A stretch of 64,000 bases of DNA, from the NCBI RefSeq assembly GCF_000828635.1, contig NZ_AP012547.1, positions 1,922,001-1,986,000 of the forward strand, read 5' to 3'. This document shows, piece after piece, positions 36,766 through 45,463 of the stretch; the stretch's first letter is position 1, and each line of letters opens with the position of its first letter. The translations under genes and the position numbers were made by a program. Below the pieces are notes generated by a model that searched no databases, was not told the DNA's origin, and saw nothing but the letters and a program-made list of their open reading frames with translations. The stretch is from Sulfuritalea hydrogenivorans sk43H (GTDB lineage Bacteria > Pseudomonadota > Gammaproteobacteria > Burkholderiales > Rhodocyclaceae).

Positions 36766-37182
36766 CTAGCGCAGGTTTCCTGCGCCGTCACGTACCCCCT
36801 GCGAAATCAGGTGCATCAGCGCTATCCCGGACCATATGGCGACCGGCCACTCCATGACCGGAACCCAACTGGCGATGATCAACCCAAACTGGATCACAAT
36901 CGACAACAGGGCCAACGCAGCAGCCAGACGCCGATTGATGCGCCCGCCAGGACTAGCCATCCAGAGCAGGATAGCCATCCAAGCAAGCGTGACGCCAAAT
37001 GCTACTGTGATCGACCGGCTGCGGACCCATTGTTCGGTCACACCACCGACCAGCACAAAAAACAGCAGTGAGCCAAGAAACCCCTTATCGTCCGGCATCG
37101 CTTTCCAGTCCCCGCGCATGCGGAGAAACTGCCAGCTATGCAAGGCCAGTGACGCCAGCAACCCAGGATTTCGAACTTTCAT
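36766..37182 (-). CDS. Membrane protein at the head of the traD unit
   Basis: From ATG 37182, which has GGAGGG 6-11 bp upstream, the product is 138 residues with about four hydrophobic segments (GSLLFFVLVGGVTEQWV, VAFGVTLAWMAILLWMA, AAALALLSIVIQFGLIIA and PVAIWSGIALMHLI). I do not recognise a named family, but a small membrane gene just before traD is usual in MobH ICEs. Likely co-transcribed with traD from a promoter near the 27-bp operator 217 bp upstream. Confidence 0.75.
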   Translation of the reverse strand: MKVRNPGLLASLALHSWQFLRMRGDWKAMPDDKGFLGSLLFFVLVGGVTEQWVRSRSITVAFGVTLAWMAILLWMASPGGRINRRLAAALALLSIVIQFGLIIASWVPVMEWPVAIWSGIALMHLISQGVRDGAGNLR

Positions 37183-37399
37183 TTCGCTTCCCTCCAAGAA
37201 TTCGTATGCCCCGTAACGTGGGGTAACCGATGCAATCAGTTCCAGTGGAGGCACCATTCACGCGTGCGCCGAAACCTCGCATTGCCGGTGTTGTTACGCG
37301 ACACCGCCGGCTGGTCGCGAAAGGTTGCTGATCGACAATCCACAGTGATCGAACACCTTCTGCAATTCATCTTACGGATTTCTTGAAAAATGCAACTTC

Positions 37400-37426
37400 G
37401 AAATCCGCCCTTTATGGACGCATTTC
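37400..37426 (-). promoter_or_regulatory. 27-bp transfer operator, copy upstream of the traD unit
   Basis: Arms GAAATCCGCCC and GGACGCATTTC around TTTAT. Same orientation as the other copies. It lies 217 bp upstream of the membrane gene that heads the traD unit and only 10 bp from the first DnaA box of the candidate oriV. Confidence 0.72.
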
Positions 37427-37435
37427 GGTCACCAC

Positions 37436-37474
37436 TTATCCACAGACCCGGTACGAACCGAAGAGTTATCCACG
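37436..37474 (+). promoter_or_regulatory. Two DnaA boxes
   Basis: A perfect DnaA box, TTATCCACA, is at 37436-37444, and a one-mismatch copy, TTATCCACG, is at 37466-37474. A third match to the relaxed consensus lies on the minus strand at 37713-37721 (TTTTCCACA). They flank the iterons and support a replication origin. Confidence 0.7.
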
Positions 37475-37611
37475 TGAAATCTGTCCCACGATGTCATCAG
37501 CCGTCATCGATTGCCTAGCATGGGGTTCGAGGCATAGGCCTCTTTTGCCCCATGTGACATCTGTCCCCACCCTATGTGACATCTGTCTCAGAAACACGTG
37601 ACATCTGTCCC
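37471..37611 (+). repeat. Iterons of a candidate plasmid-type origin
   Basis: Four 17-bp repeats with core YAYGTGACATCTGTCCC start at 37471, 37551, 37573 and 37595. The last three are spaced by exactly 22 bp, two helical turns, as in iteron origins. The first copy has one mismatch (GAAAT for GACAT) and overlaps the second DnaA box; the third has one mismatch (CTC for CCC). Their order with nearby DnaA boxes and a RepA gene makes Rep binding the likely role. Confidence 0.75.
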
Positions 37612-37786
37612 GGACATCTCCCGTAATCCCAATACCGGCAAGGCTTTTAGCCAGTCCACAAGTAGTTCATGTATTTTTTCAAGTAGGTGCAAGTAGTTCA
37701 CTGCCCTATCCCTGTGGAAAAAAGTAGGGATTCGCAAACCTGCTCGATGGATTGCATCGTCATGCGAAATGGCTTAATTTGACGTC
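37612..37786. other. AT-richer part of the candidate oriV
   Basis: This gene-free stretch follows the iterons. It has two direct copies of AAGTAGTTCA (37670-37679 and 37691-37700), related AAGTAGG words near 37681 and 37722, a T-run and the third DnaA-box match. Such a segment could be the strand-opening region of the origin. It ends at the start of the Lar-like gene. Confidence 0.5.
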
Positions 37787-38017
37787 ATGTCGCTGCCAGT
37801 CATCTCACCCTGTCCGTTTTGTGGATCACTTCAAGTTTCCTGCATCGAGATCGATATCGATGAATGGTCGGTGACCTGCGAGTCATGCAAGGCCAATGGT
37901 CCATCGAAACCCGAGGCGACCACTGCCATTGAGAGCTGGAATTCAGTAATCCCCAAACCCGTCAGCAAAGAAGATCACGCTGGCTTGCTGCAGCGGATCA
38001 TCCAGAAAGTCGCCTGA
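37787..38017 (+). CDS. Lar-like restriction alleviation protein
   Basis: The 76-residue protein has the small zinc-ribbon plan of Lar proteins: CPFCGSLQV, then VTCESCKANGPSK and TAIESWNS. Lar of the Rac prophage and relatives on plasmids relieve type I restriction of incoming unmodified DNA. It sits between the iterons and repA, a region that would enter a recipient with the element. Expression early after transfer would make sense but is inference. No regulatory site is evident. Confidence 0.75.
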   Translation: MSLPVISPCPFCGSLQVSCIEIDIDEWSVTCESCKANGPSKPEATTAIESWNSVIPKPVSKEDHAGLLQRIIQKVA

Positions 38018-38046
38018 AACCCCGCTCTAGAAGGATCGAGAGTGCT

Positions 38047-38943
38047 TCACAGCCTGGAGAGCTTGGCGTCTCCGGTATGACGGGTATGCAATCTGCTCGC
38101 CCCCACGAAAAGGCCGTTCTCCTTGGCGGTCACGTTGGCTTCGGGATAGAACAACTGAGCCTCTTTGAGCCTCTGCAAAAATCGCTTCTTGAAATCAATC
38201 AGACCACGCGGGCTATCGCCATAGTCCGCCCCGAACTGTAGTTTCAGGGAATGCCAAGGTATGACCACGCCCGGGCGATTTTTGACACGCAGCAGGAAAA
38301 TTCGATAGACCAGCCAGGCATAGATGTCCATGGCCAGCGGAGACTTAGAGAGCGCACGCAAGACCCGTAGGTCGATCGGCACCGGTGAGTCGGTAATGTT
38401 CTTAAAGAAGGAAGCGGACAACCGCAATGTGCTTTCCCATAGCATCCGGTCATCTGGCCGATGGGGATCCCACAATACAAACGCCTCGTCGGCGATCGGC
38501 ATGTTCTTCAATCCGACTCGACCATCGCTTTGATAGCTGATGGAAAGCATTGATGAGAACAGTCGCAACGATTGGGTGCGCAATCGCTGGCAGTCTCGTC
38601 CGTCCGTGCGCATCCCGAGTTTTCTCAAGAATTCGTTTTGACTCCGACCGAGCCCCAACAGTGGAGTCTTGGTTCGCACGGCTTCCGTACAGATCCAGGC
38701 CAGCAGCAGCCGCGGCACCGTGCCATAGGGCAGTCCGAATTTCGGATTGGCGATGATTGACAGGGAAACCGCGCCACTGGTGCGCTCGAAGAACGGAACT
38801 CCGGGATCACTGTGTGGCAACGTAGTCTGCACCAGCGCCTGACCAAGAAAGCCAAGTGAGTCACCGTCCCCATTGCAGGCGGTCATATCCGCCGCCATAC
38901 CAATCAGCCGGTCGGTACGATTGGGCCGCACCAGGTTCGTCAT
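38047..38943 (-). CDS. repA: RepA-type plasmid replication initiator
   Basis: From ATG 38943 this is a 298-residue protein of the plasmid-encoded RepA family (PF04796-like), with the features KFGLPYGTVPRLLLAWICTE, LGLGRSQNEFLRKLG, LRVLRALSKSPLAMDIYAWL and VIPWHSLKLQFGADYGD. These proteins bind iterons and start theta replication. An ATG at 38976 is also open; neither start has a clear ribosome site. The iterons lie downstream, beyond the Lar-like gene. A 27-bp transfer operator lies 125 bp upstream, suggesting replication is switched on with transfer. Confidence 0.87.
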   Translation of the reverse strand: MTNLVRPNRTDRLIGMAADMTACNGDGDSLGFLGQALVQTTLPHSDPGVPFFERTSGAVSLSIIANPKFGLPYGTVPRLLLAWICTEAVRTKTPLLGLGRSQNEFLRKLGMRTDGRDCQRLRTQSLRLFSSMLSISYQSDGRVGLKNMPIADEAFVLWDPHRPDDRMLWESTLRLSASFFKNITDSPVPIDLRVLRALSKSPLAMDIYAWLVYRIFLLRVKNRPGVVIPWHSLKLQFGADYGDSPRGLIDFKKRFLQRLKEAQLFYPEANVTAKENGLFVGASRLHTRHTGDAKLSRL

Positions 38944-39068
38944 TGGCGACCCCGGCGATATCGAGCAATGCAGCAAAGGCGACCACGCCCTTCCGGCACA
39001 ATCCCCACGAAATTCATCTGGATCAACATGTCCAGACTTTTAGCAGTCTGGTTTGCGACCGGGCGTTT

Positions 39069-39095
39069 GAAATCCGCCCTTTCCGGGCGCATTTC
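39069..39095 (-). promoter_or_regulatory. 27-bp transfer operator, copy upstream of repA
   Basis: Arms GAAATCCGCCC and GGGCGCATTTC around TTTCC. It lies 125 bp before repA and about 285 bp before the divergent helicase gene, in the same orientation as the other four. Confidence 0.73.
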
Positions 39096-39379
39096 GACAA
39101 CCGGGAATCAGTGATGTACGATCAATTCATTCGTCGGCGTATGGCCTCAATCCTTGGGGACAACATGCCCTTGCTGTCGCGATCACTTGCCGTGCCTGTC
39201 CAGATGCTCTGAAGTACTACTCGCGGTAGCTTATGCGAATGGCGATGACCTGCAGGTACACTGGCGGACTTCTACAGAAACTCGCTTGGCTTAACCGATT
39301 TCATGCCGATTGCTCTTGTGCCGATTTCACAATACAACGCTTGCTTCCCGATTCCCTTCGCTGACCAGGACCGGGCCGG
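39096..39379. other. Gene-free stretch between repA and the helicase gene
   Basis: Besides a possible 32-codon plus-strand reading starting at 39114 that has no family match, I see nothing here. The helicase promoter should lie in this interval. Confidence 0.4.
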
Positions 39380-42160
39380 ATGATTTTTCAGCCGGGATTT
39401 TTTGGTCGCCTGTTCTCGGCATCAGGCAAATGGGTGGCCGCAATTGATGGCGACCATCTCGTCATACGCAATGGCGGCACGGATACACGAGTTGTCCTGA
39501 ATACAATCCACCACATTGAAATAGGCAACGGACTGATTTGGCCCGAACTGCAGATTAACGTGGAGTCCACGCCGATCCAGCTAGGCGGTCTGGTAAAGGA
39601 GCACGCGGATAGATTCCGGCATGTTCTCAAGAAAAGCGTTGCTGGCAGTCTGTTTCGCGCCATCAAACCGGCATCCAGTTCGATTCCGGCGCTCATGGAG
39701 CAACTTGAGTCCTTCTATCGACTTCCTGGCTATCTGGCCAATCGCGATGTAACCCTGTGGCAAAACGGCCTCGATGCTCACCAAGCAGGGTTTCGTCTCA
39801 TTCTGGACACCCTGCGCCATCCATTATTTGACACATCGCTGGTCTCTCAGGATCTGAAGACCAACATTCAGCGACTTCTGGATTTGCTGACGGGTAATCG
39901 TCAGGAACTTCAGCAGCGCAATGAACGCTTTGTACGTGCAGAAATGAATCGGTGGAAGCACTTTTTCGACACTGTGGAAAGCCGCCCACTCACCGAAGAA
40001 CAGCAGCGTGCGGCCATCGTCCTCGAAGACCGCAATCTGCTCATTGCTGCCGCCGGTTCAGGAAAGAGTTCAACGGTCGTCGCAAAAATCGGCTACGCCT
40101 TGGCCACCCGGTTTTGTCAGGCACCACAGATACTGGCCCTCGCCTTCAACCGATCCGCGGCCGAAGAACTCGACTCCCGGATTGCAGAGCGTCTGGCCGA
40201 ACAGATCGGCGAAAGGGACACGGTCTCCTCCCGCACGTTTCACCGGCTGGGGATGGACATCATCGCGGCCGTGGAAGGCAAGCAGCCTGACCTGGCACCC
40301 TGGGCAAACGAAACACGCGACAACGAAGGCAAGGTTATCGAAGAGATCATCCAGGCGCTGGCGGAGAGCGACCGGTCGTTTCTGGAGCGCTGGGTCAAGT
40401 TTCAAGCCATTTGCTTCCGCCCTAACAAGGAGCTCCCGCGCTTCGAGACGCAGCAGGACTACGATGCCTACCTGCGTCAGGTCGGCGAAGATCGCGATGG
40501 CCACAAGGGCATCCGAACCTTGAATGGCGAACTGGTGAAATCCATGGAAGAAGTGGCGATCGCCAACTGGCTTTTCATGAACGGCATCCCCTACGAGTAC
40601 GAACGATCCTATGAGTACGAGACAGCCGATCATCATCACCGTCAGTACCATCCAGACTTCTACTTCCCCGAGATCGATTGCTATCACGAGCATTTCGCCC
40701 TCGATGAACACGGGAAGGCCCCCGCCATCTTTGCTGGCGACTATGAAGAAGGCGTCCGCTGGAAGCGGATGCTTCATTCGCAAAAGCAGACCGCCCTGAT
40801 CGAAACGACCAGTGCCATGTACCGATCTGGGACGCTGTTCTCCCATCTCGAAAACGAACTCAACGCCCGCCAGCAGGCCTTCCGCCCCAGATCCCCCGAA
40901 GAAATTCTGGCTCGACTGGCAGAGCAAAAGTCACCCTCCTCGACTGGGTTTATCCGCACCTTCATTACCCTGTGCAAGTCACGCAACCAGACGCCAGACC
41001 AGCTACGTGACAAGGCAGACCTGCAACGCGACCGATTCCGAGCGCTGGCCTTTCTCGATGTCGTCGTACCCGTCTTTCAGAAGTATCAGGAAAAGCTCGC
41101 AGCACTGCGCTGTGTGGACTTCGAGGACATGATCCGCACGGCAACCCGTTATGTCCGGGAGAAGAAGTTTGTTCATCCCTACCGAATCATTCTGGTCGAC
41201 GAGTTTCAGGACATTGCCCACGGTCGGGCAGCCCTCGTCATGGCCATGCTCGAACAGAATCCGGATTGCCGACTGTTTGCCGTCGGTGACGACTGGCAGT
41301 CAATCTATCGATTCGCGGGATCGGACATCGCGATCATGTCGCGCTTCCCTCATCACTTTGGCGTAACGGCAACCAACTATCTGACCCGGACATTCCGATC
41401 CAATCAGGGCATCACCAATGTCGCAGCGGGATTCATTCAGGCGAACCCGGCGCAACTGACCAAGACCGTCCATGCCGTCGATAGCACCCAGGAGGCCACG
41501 ATCCAGATTCTGGAATATGGCAAGGATGAAGATGTCGAGTCCCTGCTGGAATCCGAACTGGTCACTCTTGCCGAGGTCGCCCGCTCCGAAAAGCGAATCC
41601 TCCGAATCTTTCTTCTCGGACGCTACAACCACCATCGACCGGCCGTGGTCACCAAGTGGAAAAAACGCTTTGAACGGGAACTGCACCTGGAGTTTCTATC
41701 CCTGCACCGATCTAAGGGTCTGGAGGCGGACTACGTTTTCATCCTGGGGGTCAATTCGGGTTCGTACTCCTTCCCGAGTGAGATCATCGACGACCCACTG
41801 CTCGATCTGGTCCTGCCCATACCGGAAGATTTCGAGAATGCCGAGGAGCGCCGCCTGTTCTACGTCGGCCTGACGCGCGCCAAGCGACGGACGTATCTGC
41901 TCACCAAGAAGTCCAGAATCTCCAAATTCATTCCCGAACTGCTGAACCCCCGATTACAAGGAACGGTGGTTTATCGCAGCAGCAAGCAGGGGGAACATTC
42001 TGCGCATGTGGAACCTTGCCCATCCTGCGGCACGGGGATCTTGCGTGTGATTACGGGGCCGTATGGCCCATTTATGGGATGCTCGAACTATCCAAGTTGC
42101 ACGACAAAGCGGAAACTGCCACCCCAAGACAATGCGAGACAGACCAGTAGGCTGCAATAA
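39380..42160 (+). CDS. Helicase IV-like UvrD helicase with internal nuclease and C4 zinc finger
   Basis: The 926-residue protein resembles HelD-type superfamily 1 helicases. Motif I is LIAAAGSGKSS (about residues 221-231), DEFQD is near 607, GDDWQSIYRFAGSD follows, and FYVGLTRAKRRTYLL is near the end. A region at about 385-480, between motifs, has HPDFYFPEIDCYHEHFALD, typical of a PD-(D/E)XK nuclease insert. The last 50 residues form a topoisomerase-type zinc finger (CPSCGTGIL...GCSNYPSCTT). It probably unwinds and cuts DNA. It heads a three-gene plus-strand unit; the next gene starts 21 bp later. A defence role is plausible but unproven. Confidence 0.85.
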   Translation: MIFQPGFFGRLFSASGKWVAAIDGDHLVIRNGGTDTRVVLNTIHHIEIGNGLIWPELQINVESTPIQLGGLVKEHADRFRHVLKKSVAGSLFRAIKPASSSIPALMEQLESFYRLPGYLANRDVTLWQNGLDAHQAGFRLILDTLRHPLFDTSLVSQDLKTNIQRLLDLLTGNRQELQQRNERFVRAEMNRWKHFFDTVESRPLTEEQQRAAIVLEDRNLLIAAAGSGKSSTVVAKIGYALATRFCQAPQILALAFNRSAAEELDSRIAERLAEQIGERDTVSSRTFHRLGMDIIAAVEGKQPDLAPWANETRDNEGKVIEEIIQALAESDRSFLERWVKFQAICFRPNKELPRFETQQDYDAYLRQVGEDRDGHKGIRTLNGELVKSMEEVAIANWLFMNGIPYEYERSYEYETADHHHRQYHPDFYFPEIDCYHEHFALDEHGKAPAIFAGDYEEGVRWKRMLHSQKQTALIETTSAMYRSGTLFSHLENELNARQQAFRPRSPEEILARLAEQKSPSSTGFIRTFITLCKSRNQTPDQLRDKADLQRDRFRALAFLDVVVPVFQKYQEKLAALRCVDFEDMIRTATRYVREKKFVHPYRIILVDEFQDIAHGRAALVMAMLEQNPDCRLFAVGDDWQSIYRFAGSDIAIMSRFPHHFGVTATNYLTRTFRSNQGITNVAAGFIQANPAQLTKTVHAVDSTQEATIQILEYGKDEDVESLLESELVTLAEVARSEKRILRIFLLGRYNHHRPAVVTKWKKRFERELHLEFLSLHRSKGLEADYVFILGVNSGSYSFPSEIIDDPLLDLVLPIPEDFENAEERRLFYVGLTRAKRRTYLLTKKSRISKFIPELLNPRLQGTVVYRSSKQGEHSAHVEPCPSCGTGILRVITGPYGPFMGCSNYPSCTTKRKLPPQDNARQTSRLQ

Positions 42161-42181
42161 CCGAATCGGAGAATCAGCGCC

Positions 42182-42781
42182 ATGAAATCCAATTTCGTCT
42201 TGATCGACTACGAAAACGTCCAACCAGAAGCCATGTCTGCACTGGTCGAGGAGCACTTCAATGTAATTGTTTTCGTTGGCGCCAACCAGGCCAAAGTGTC
42301 CTTCGAGGTCGCTTCAGCATTGCAACAGCTTGGTGATCGAGCGCAGTACATCAAGATTTCAGGGAATGGATCGAACGCACTGGACTTCCATATTGCCTTC
42401 TACATCGGTGAGCTTGCCAGCCGGCATCCGAACGCATTCTTTCATATTGTCTCGAAAGACACTGGTTTTGATCCACTCGTTCAGCATCTCAAAACAAGGA
42501 AGATTCTGGCCAGCCGATCCAAGAGCGTCGTCGATATTCCCATCGTCAAGGCAGCCTCGTCGAAAGCCCCGTCGGAACGAATCGAAATCGTCGTTGCTGA
42601 CCTCAAGCGACGTGGCGCGGCCAAACCCCGAACCGTCAAAACGCTAAGCAGCACCATTCAGGCCATTTTCCAGAAGCAACTTTCGGATGAAGAAGTCACG
42701 GGACTGGTTAACGGTCTCAACAAGAAGGGGATTGTCAAAATCTCTGGGACCAAGGTTGCGTATTCGCTCCCGGAGGACTAG
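42182..42781 (+). CDS. NYN/PIN-like ribonuclease-domain protein
   Basis: The 199-residue protein starts with FVLIDYENVQPE, has a central NALDFHIAFYIGELA and then VSKDTGFDPLVQHL. The acidic residues in these blocks are those of the PIN/NYN nuclease fold. The C-terminal 60 residues look like a small helical domain (SSTIQAIFQKQLSDEEVTGLVNGL) of the OST-HTH/LOTUS size class. It follows the helicase gene by 21 bp. RNA cleavage is the family expectation. Confidence 0.82.
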   Translation: MKSNFVLIDYENVQPEAMSALVEEHFNVIVFVGANQAKVSFEVASALQQLGDRAQYIKISGNGSNALDFHIAFYIGELASRHPNAFFHIVSKDTGFDPLVQHLKTRKILASRSKSVVDIPIVKAASSKAPSERIEIVVADLKRRGAAKPRTVKTLSSTIQAIFQKQLSDEEVTGLVNGLNKKGIVKISGTKVAYSLPED

Positions 42782-42870
42782 ACCATGACCGTGCCAAAGA
42801 GACGGAAGACCCGTTCCATGAGCTAGTGGACACGTAAAATCGCGCCTTGGATTCCGAAAATGGGGACGTC

Positions 42871-44142
42871 ATGAAGGATGCGGTTATCGTATTTTCCAGA
42901 AATGGCCTTTTCACCACCACCGTCACCGCTCGTGACATCCATAGTCATGAGCATGCACGAAAGCTCTGGCCGCTAGTTACCCCATCAATACCGCGCCAGC
43001 TGGTAACTTGGGTAAAGCCTACCTTTGTCCAGCAGGAACTCAAGCGGCGCTCACACTTCAGGACATTACCCAGCGCGAAATGTCTCAGCGTTACACAGAT
43101 TTTCGAGCAGGAAGAGGCGGCTCGTCACAAGGCTGTATGTGAAAGTCCTGAACATGCTGCCGCAAAGCGCATGGTCGCTGACGCACTTCGGCAACGTCTA
43201 CAAAAAGGCATCGCCATGCCGTGGTACTTCAAAGACCCAGATAGCTCCCAGTATCATCTCGCAGGAAATCTGCTTCTTGGCGCTGAAGCCGTTCATACCG
43301 AAGAGTCAGTCAAGACATCCTTCGGCTGCGACTACCGACTAGACATTGCTATTGTCTCAAAGCAGATCAGCAAAGATCCTATTCTTTTGGGCGGGATCGA
43401 GATCGAGTGGGAGCATCAGTTTGATGGCCGAAAGGCACTCATTGGGAAGTCCCAAGCGTTTCCCTTGATATCTATCGACATATCGGGAATGACGCTGGAG
43501 GAAATTACGCCCGAATGGGCTGATGCCGCTCTGACCGCCACAGCCTACTCCAGCGACACAGGCCAACGCAAAACTTACGTCTATCTGCATGATCTGCTGT
43601 ACCCATTGTATTTGCAGCTTCCTAGCGGATTAGTCAAGGATTCGCGCCACCAGTTCATAGTGTTTGCACCAGACAAGGATCTAACGCGTCTAGAGAAATG
43701 GGCCAAGATGCTACAAAATTTGATGGGACTACCAAAGTCGGCAATGGCTGTATCCATTGTCAATGCGAAGAGCGAGCAATCAAAAAAGATGCTTGAGAAT
43801 GCAGGACAGGTTGTCGGGGCTGATTGGCAGAGCATCAATAGCCAGCAGTGTTTGAGGCTGACCGTTGATCGGCCAAGTCCCGTCGATGTTGCCTCCCATA
43901 TGTTCCACCTGTGCTTGGCTAACTTGTTTTTGTCCCACTCGGATAGCTTGGTCGGCTACAAGTACATGACCGGTATTCTCAACGAAGATCCCGCTGAGGA
44001 TATTTGGCAACATCCAAAGTGGAATCCCGAATTACGGCAGTACGATTACCATCGGATACTACCCAAGCGATTAGCTGAACCCCGGTCACGCATCCTTGAT
44101 GTCCTGAACTCGCTCGGGCAGGCGGTACAGGAATCCTGCTGA
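42871..44142 (+). CDS. Hypothetical protein, 423 aa, nuclease-like segment
   Basis: From ATG 42871, with GGGGAC upstream, the product is 423 residues. I do not recognise its family. A segment at about residues 145-180, GCDYRLDIAIVSK then LLGGIEIEWEHQF, gives a D...ExE pattern that could be a PD-(D/E)XK-type site, but this is weak. No signal or membrane segment is seen. The gap to the NYN gene is about 90 bp and a terminator follows 52 bp downstream, so it is the last gene of the helicase unit or a single gene. A TTG start at 42847 would add 8 residues. Confidence 0.65.
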   Translation: MKDAVIVFSRNGLFTTTVTARDIHSHEHARKLWPLVTPSIPRQLVTWVKPTFVQQELKRRSHFRTLPSAKCLSVTQIFEQEEAARHKAVCESPEHAAAKRMVADALRQRLQKGIAMPWYFKDPDSSQYHLAGNLLLGAEAVHTEESVKTSFGCDYRLDIAIVSKQISKDPILLGGIEIEWEHQFDGRKALIGKSQAFPLISIDISGMTLEEITPEWADAALTATAYSSDTGQRKTYVYLHDLLYPLYLQLPSGLVKDSRHQFIVFAPDKDLTRLEKWAKMLQNLMGLPKSAMAVSIVNAKSEQSKKMLENAGQVVGADWQSINSQQCLRLTVDRPSPVDVASHMFHLCLANLFLSHSDSLVGYKYMTGILNEDPAEDIWQHPKWNPELRQYDYHRILPKRLAEPRSRILDVLNSLGQAVQESC

Positions 44143-44193
44143 GGTAAGGGAGTTCGAATACAAAAACATCACGATCACCAGAAGACACCTGAT

Positions 44194-44215
44194 GGAGACG
44201 TCAGGTCGCGTCTCC
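44194..44215 (+). terminator. Rho-independent terminator
   Basis: Stem GGAGACG/CGTCTCC with an 8-nt loop, followed by ATTTTGT on the plus strand. It lies 52 bp after the stop of the 423-residue gene and closes the 39.4-44.1 kb plus-strand unit. Confidence 0.7.
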
Positions 44216-44291
44216 ATTTTGTATCACCATCAAACAATACGACCGGAAACTACGCGCCAGATTCAGCCCCACCCCAGAATTCAATTCCCCG

Positions 44292-44780
44292 CTACGCGGA
44301 AGGATTGATCACTCGGACTAGACATTCACGAACAGATCCCGTCACCAGTACCGCGGGAACGCAGATCATCAGATTCATTGGCAGACCGAAGCTCTCTACC
44401 TTGTTCCCCTGCCGGTCCAATACATCACTTCCGTACCTGGTAGTTGGACCATCGATCCGTTCCAGACGATCAACATTGGTCTCTTCAATTTCGACGTAGC
44501 CAAAGAGACGTTTTCCTCTGGCATGGGCATATCCAAGCTCGAACGCGGTCCCGGAATCGGGCTCCGCCCCTCTGAATGGATTCAGATTTGCCACTACGAC
44601 ATCGGCACGGTCGATCAGCGTCAGATTGTCACGAAAGATCGCAGCAGGATCTGTCCCGGTCACTTCGTCTCCCGGGAAAAGTGGCTCCAATCCAAGTTCC
44701 ACACAAACAGCCACCACCATTGTCTTGAACGCACCATACGACCGACTGAAGACATCCGGTCCTGCGAAATACACCTTCAC
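44292..44780 (-). CDS. Nucleoside 2-deoxyribosyltransferase family protein
   Basis: The 162-residue protein has the family motifs MKVYFAGPDVFSR, NLTLIDRADVVVANLNPFRG and PDSGTAFELGYAHARGK, where the Glu in FELG is the expected nucleophile. These enzymes cleave or exchange the base of deoxynucleosides or nucleotides; the fold is also used in defence proteins that attack nucleotides. It is divergent from the LexA-like gene, with only 92 bp between starts. No partner gene on its strand is close, so it looks monocistronic. Confidence 0.85.
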   Translation of the reverse strand: MKVYFAGPDVFSRSYGAFKTMVVAVCVELGLEPLFPGDEVTGTDPAAIFRDNLTLIDRADVVVANLNPFRGAEPDSGTAFELGYAHARGKRLFGYVEIEETNVDRLERIDGPTTRYGSDVLDRQGNKVESFGLPMNLMICVPAVLVTGSVRECLVRVINPSA

Positions 44781-44812
44781 CCTGCTCTCCCTACGAAAAA
44801 TACAACCCTGAT

Positions 44813-44841
44813 TTGACCGGGCTACAAATGTTGCCTACACT
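44813..44841 (+). promoter_or_regulatory. Sigma70-type promoter of the lexA-like/umuDC unit
   Basis: TTGACC at 44813-44818 and TACACT at 44836-44841 are separated by 17 bp. The left operator copy fills the spacer between them, so a bound repressor would block RNA polymerase. Confidence 0.65.
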
Positions 44842-44861
44842 GCCAGGCTACAAATGTAGCC
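44820..44861 (+). promoter_or_regulatory. Paired palindromic operators of the LexA-like repressor
   Basis: A perfect 16-bp palindromic-type site GGCTACAAATGTAGCC at 44846-44861 and a near copy, GGCTACAAATGTTGCC, at 44820-44835 lie 26 bp apart. The first is in the promoter spacer and the second ends 11 bp before the ATG. The arrangement fits autoregulation by the gene that follows. The site differs from the classic SOS box. Confidence 0.75.
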
Positions 44862-44872
44862 CAACTGGCATC

Positions 44873-45463
44873 ATGAACGACTTCAATGACGATCAGCAAC
44901 ATCTAGCCAAGCTTCAAGACTACTACGCCCGCCATCGTAGCCTGCCTTCTTACGCACGATTGTCTGCGCTACTTGGGTTCTCGGCTCGATCGTCGGTAGG
45001 CAAGGTACTCAAGCGCCTGCAGGGGCAGCAGTTCATCGAGCGCACCCCTGACGACGTTTGGGTACCTGCTCGTCGGTTTTTCGAGCGCACGATATCTGAT
45101 CAGCCAGTGCAAGCGGGCATTCCGACCACCGCAATAGACATCACCGGTGGATCGCTCGTTATCGACGAGCACCTGGTCCGACATCCATCGTTGACCACGT
45201 TGATCCCGGTCAAAGGTGATTCCATGATCGACGCACATATCTGCGACGGTGATCTCGTCGTCGTGGAAAAACGTCCTACTGCGAATTCCGGCGATATTGT
45301 CGTTGCTGTCGTCGATGGCGATTTCACGGTGAAGTACCTTGCCACCGAACGCGGCCGCTACATCCTGAAGCCCGCCAACGCTAATTTCACGATCATTCGT
45401 CCAAAGGGAGAATTACAGATTTTCGGCATCGTCGTCGGGGTCGCCCGCAGTTTCCGGAGCTGA
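44873..45463 (+). CDS. LexA-like SOS repressor (S24 peptidase)
   Basis: From ATG 44873 the product is 196 residues. The N-terminus is a LexA-type winged helix (LPSYARLSALLGFSARSSVGKVLKRL). A cleavage site, VQAGIP, precedes the S24 domain with Ser in VKGDSMID and Lys in DFTVKYLA. All autocleavage parts are intact, so RecA-stimulated self-cleavage is expected. An earlier ATG at 44813 would begin inside the promoter. It overlaps the umuD-like gene (TGATG), forming a damage-induced operon. Confidence 0.87.
   Translation: MNDFNDDQQHLAKLQDYYARHRSLPSYARLSALLGFSARSSVGKVLKRLQGQQFIERTPDDVWVPARRFFERTISDQPVQAGIPTTAIDITGGSLVIDEHLVRHPSLTTLIPVKGDSMIDAHICDGDLVVVEKRPTANSGDIVVAVVDGDFTVKYLATERGRYILKPANANFTIIRPKGELQIFGIVVGVARSFRS

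Noticed and set aside
37471-37611. Short repeats considered as a CRISPR array
   Set aside because: Repeats are 17 bp with 5-bp gaps and no spacers of regular 30-bp size; no cas genes are present. Iterons fit better.
39114-39212. 32-codon plus-strand reading frame between repA and the helicase gene
   Set aside because: No clear ribosome site, no recognisable product, and it lies in a regulatory gap.
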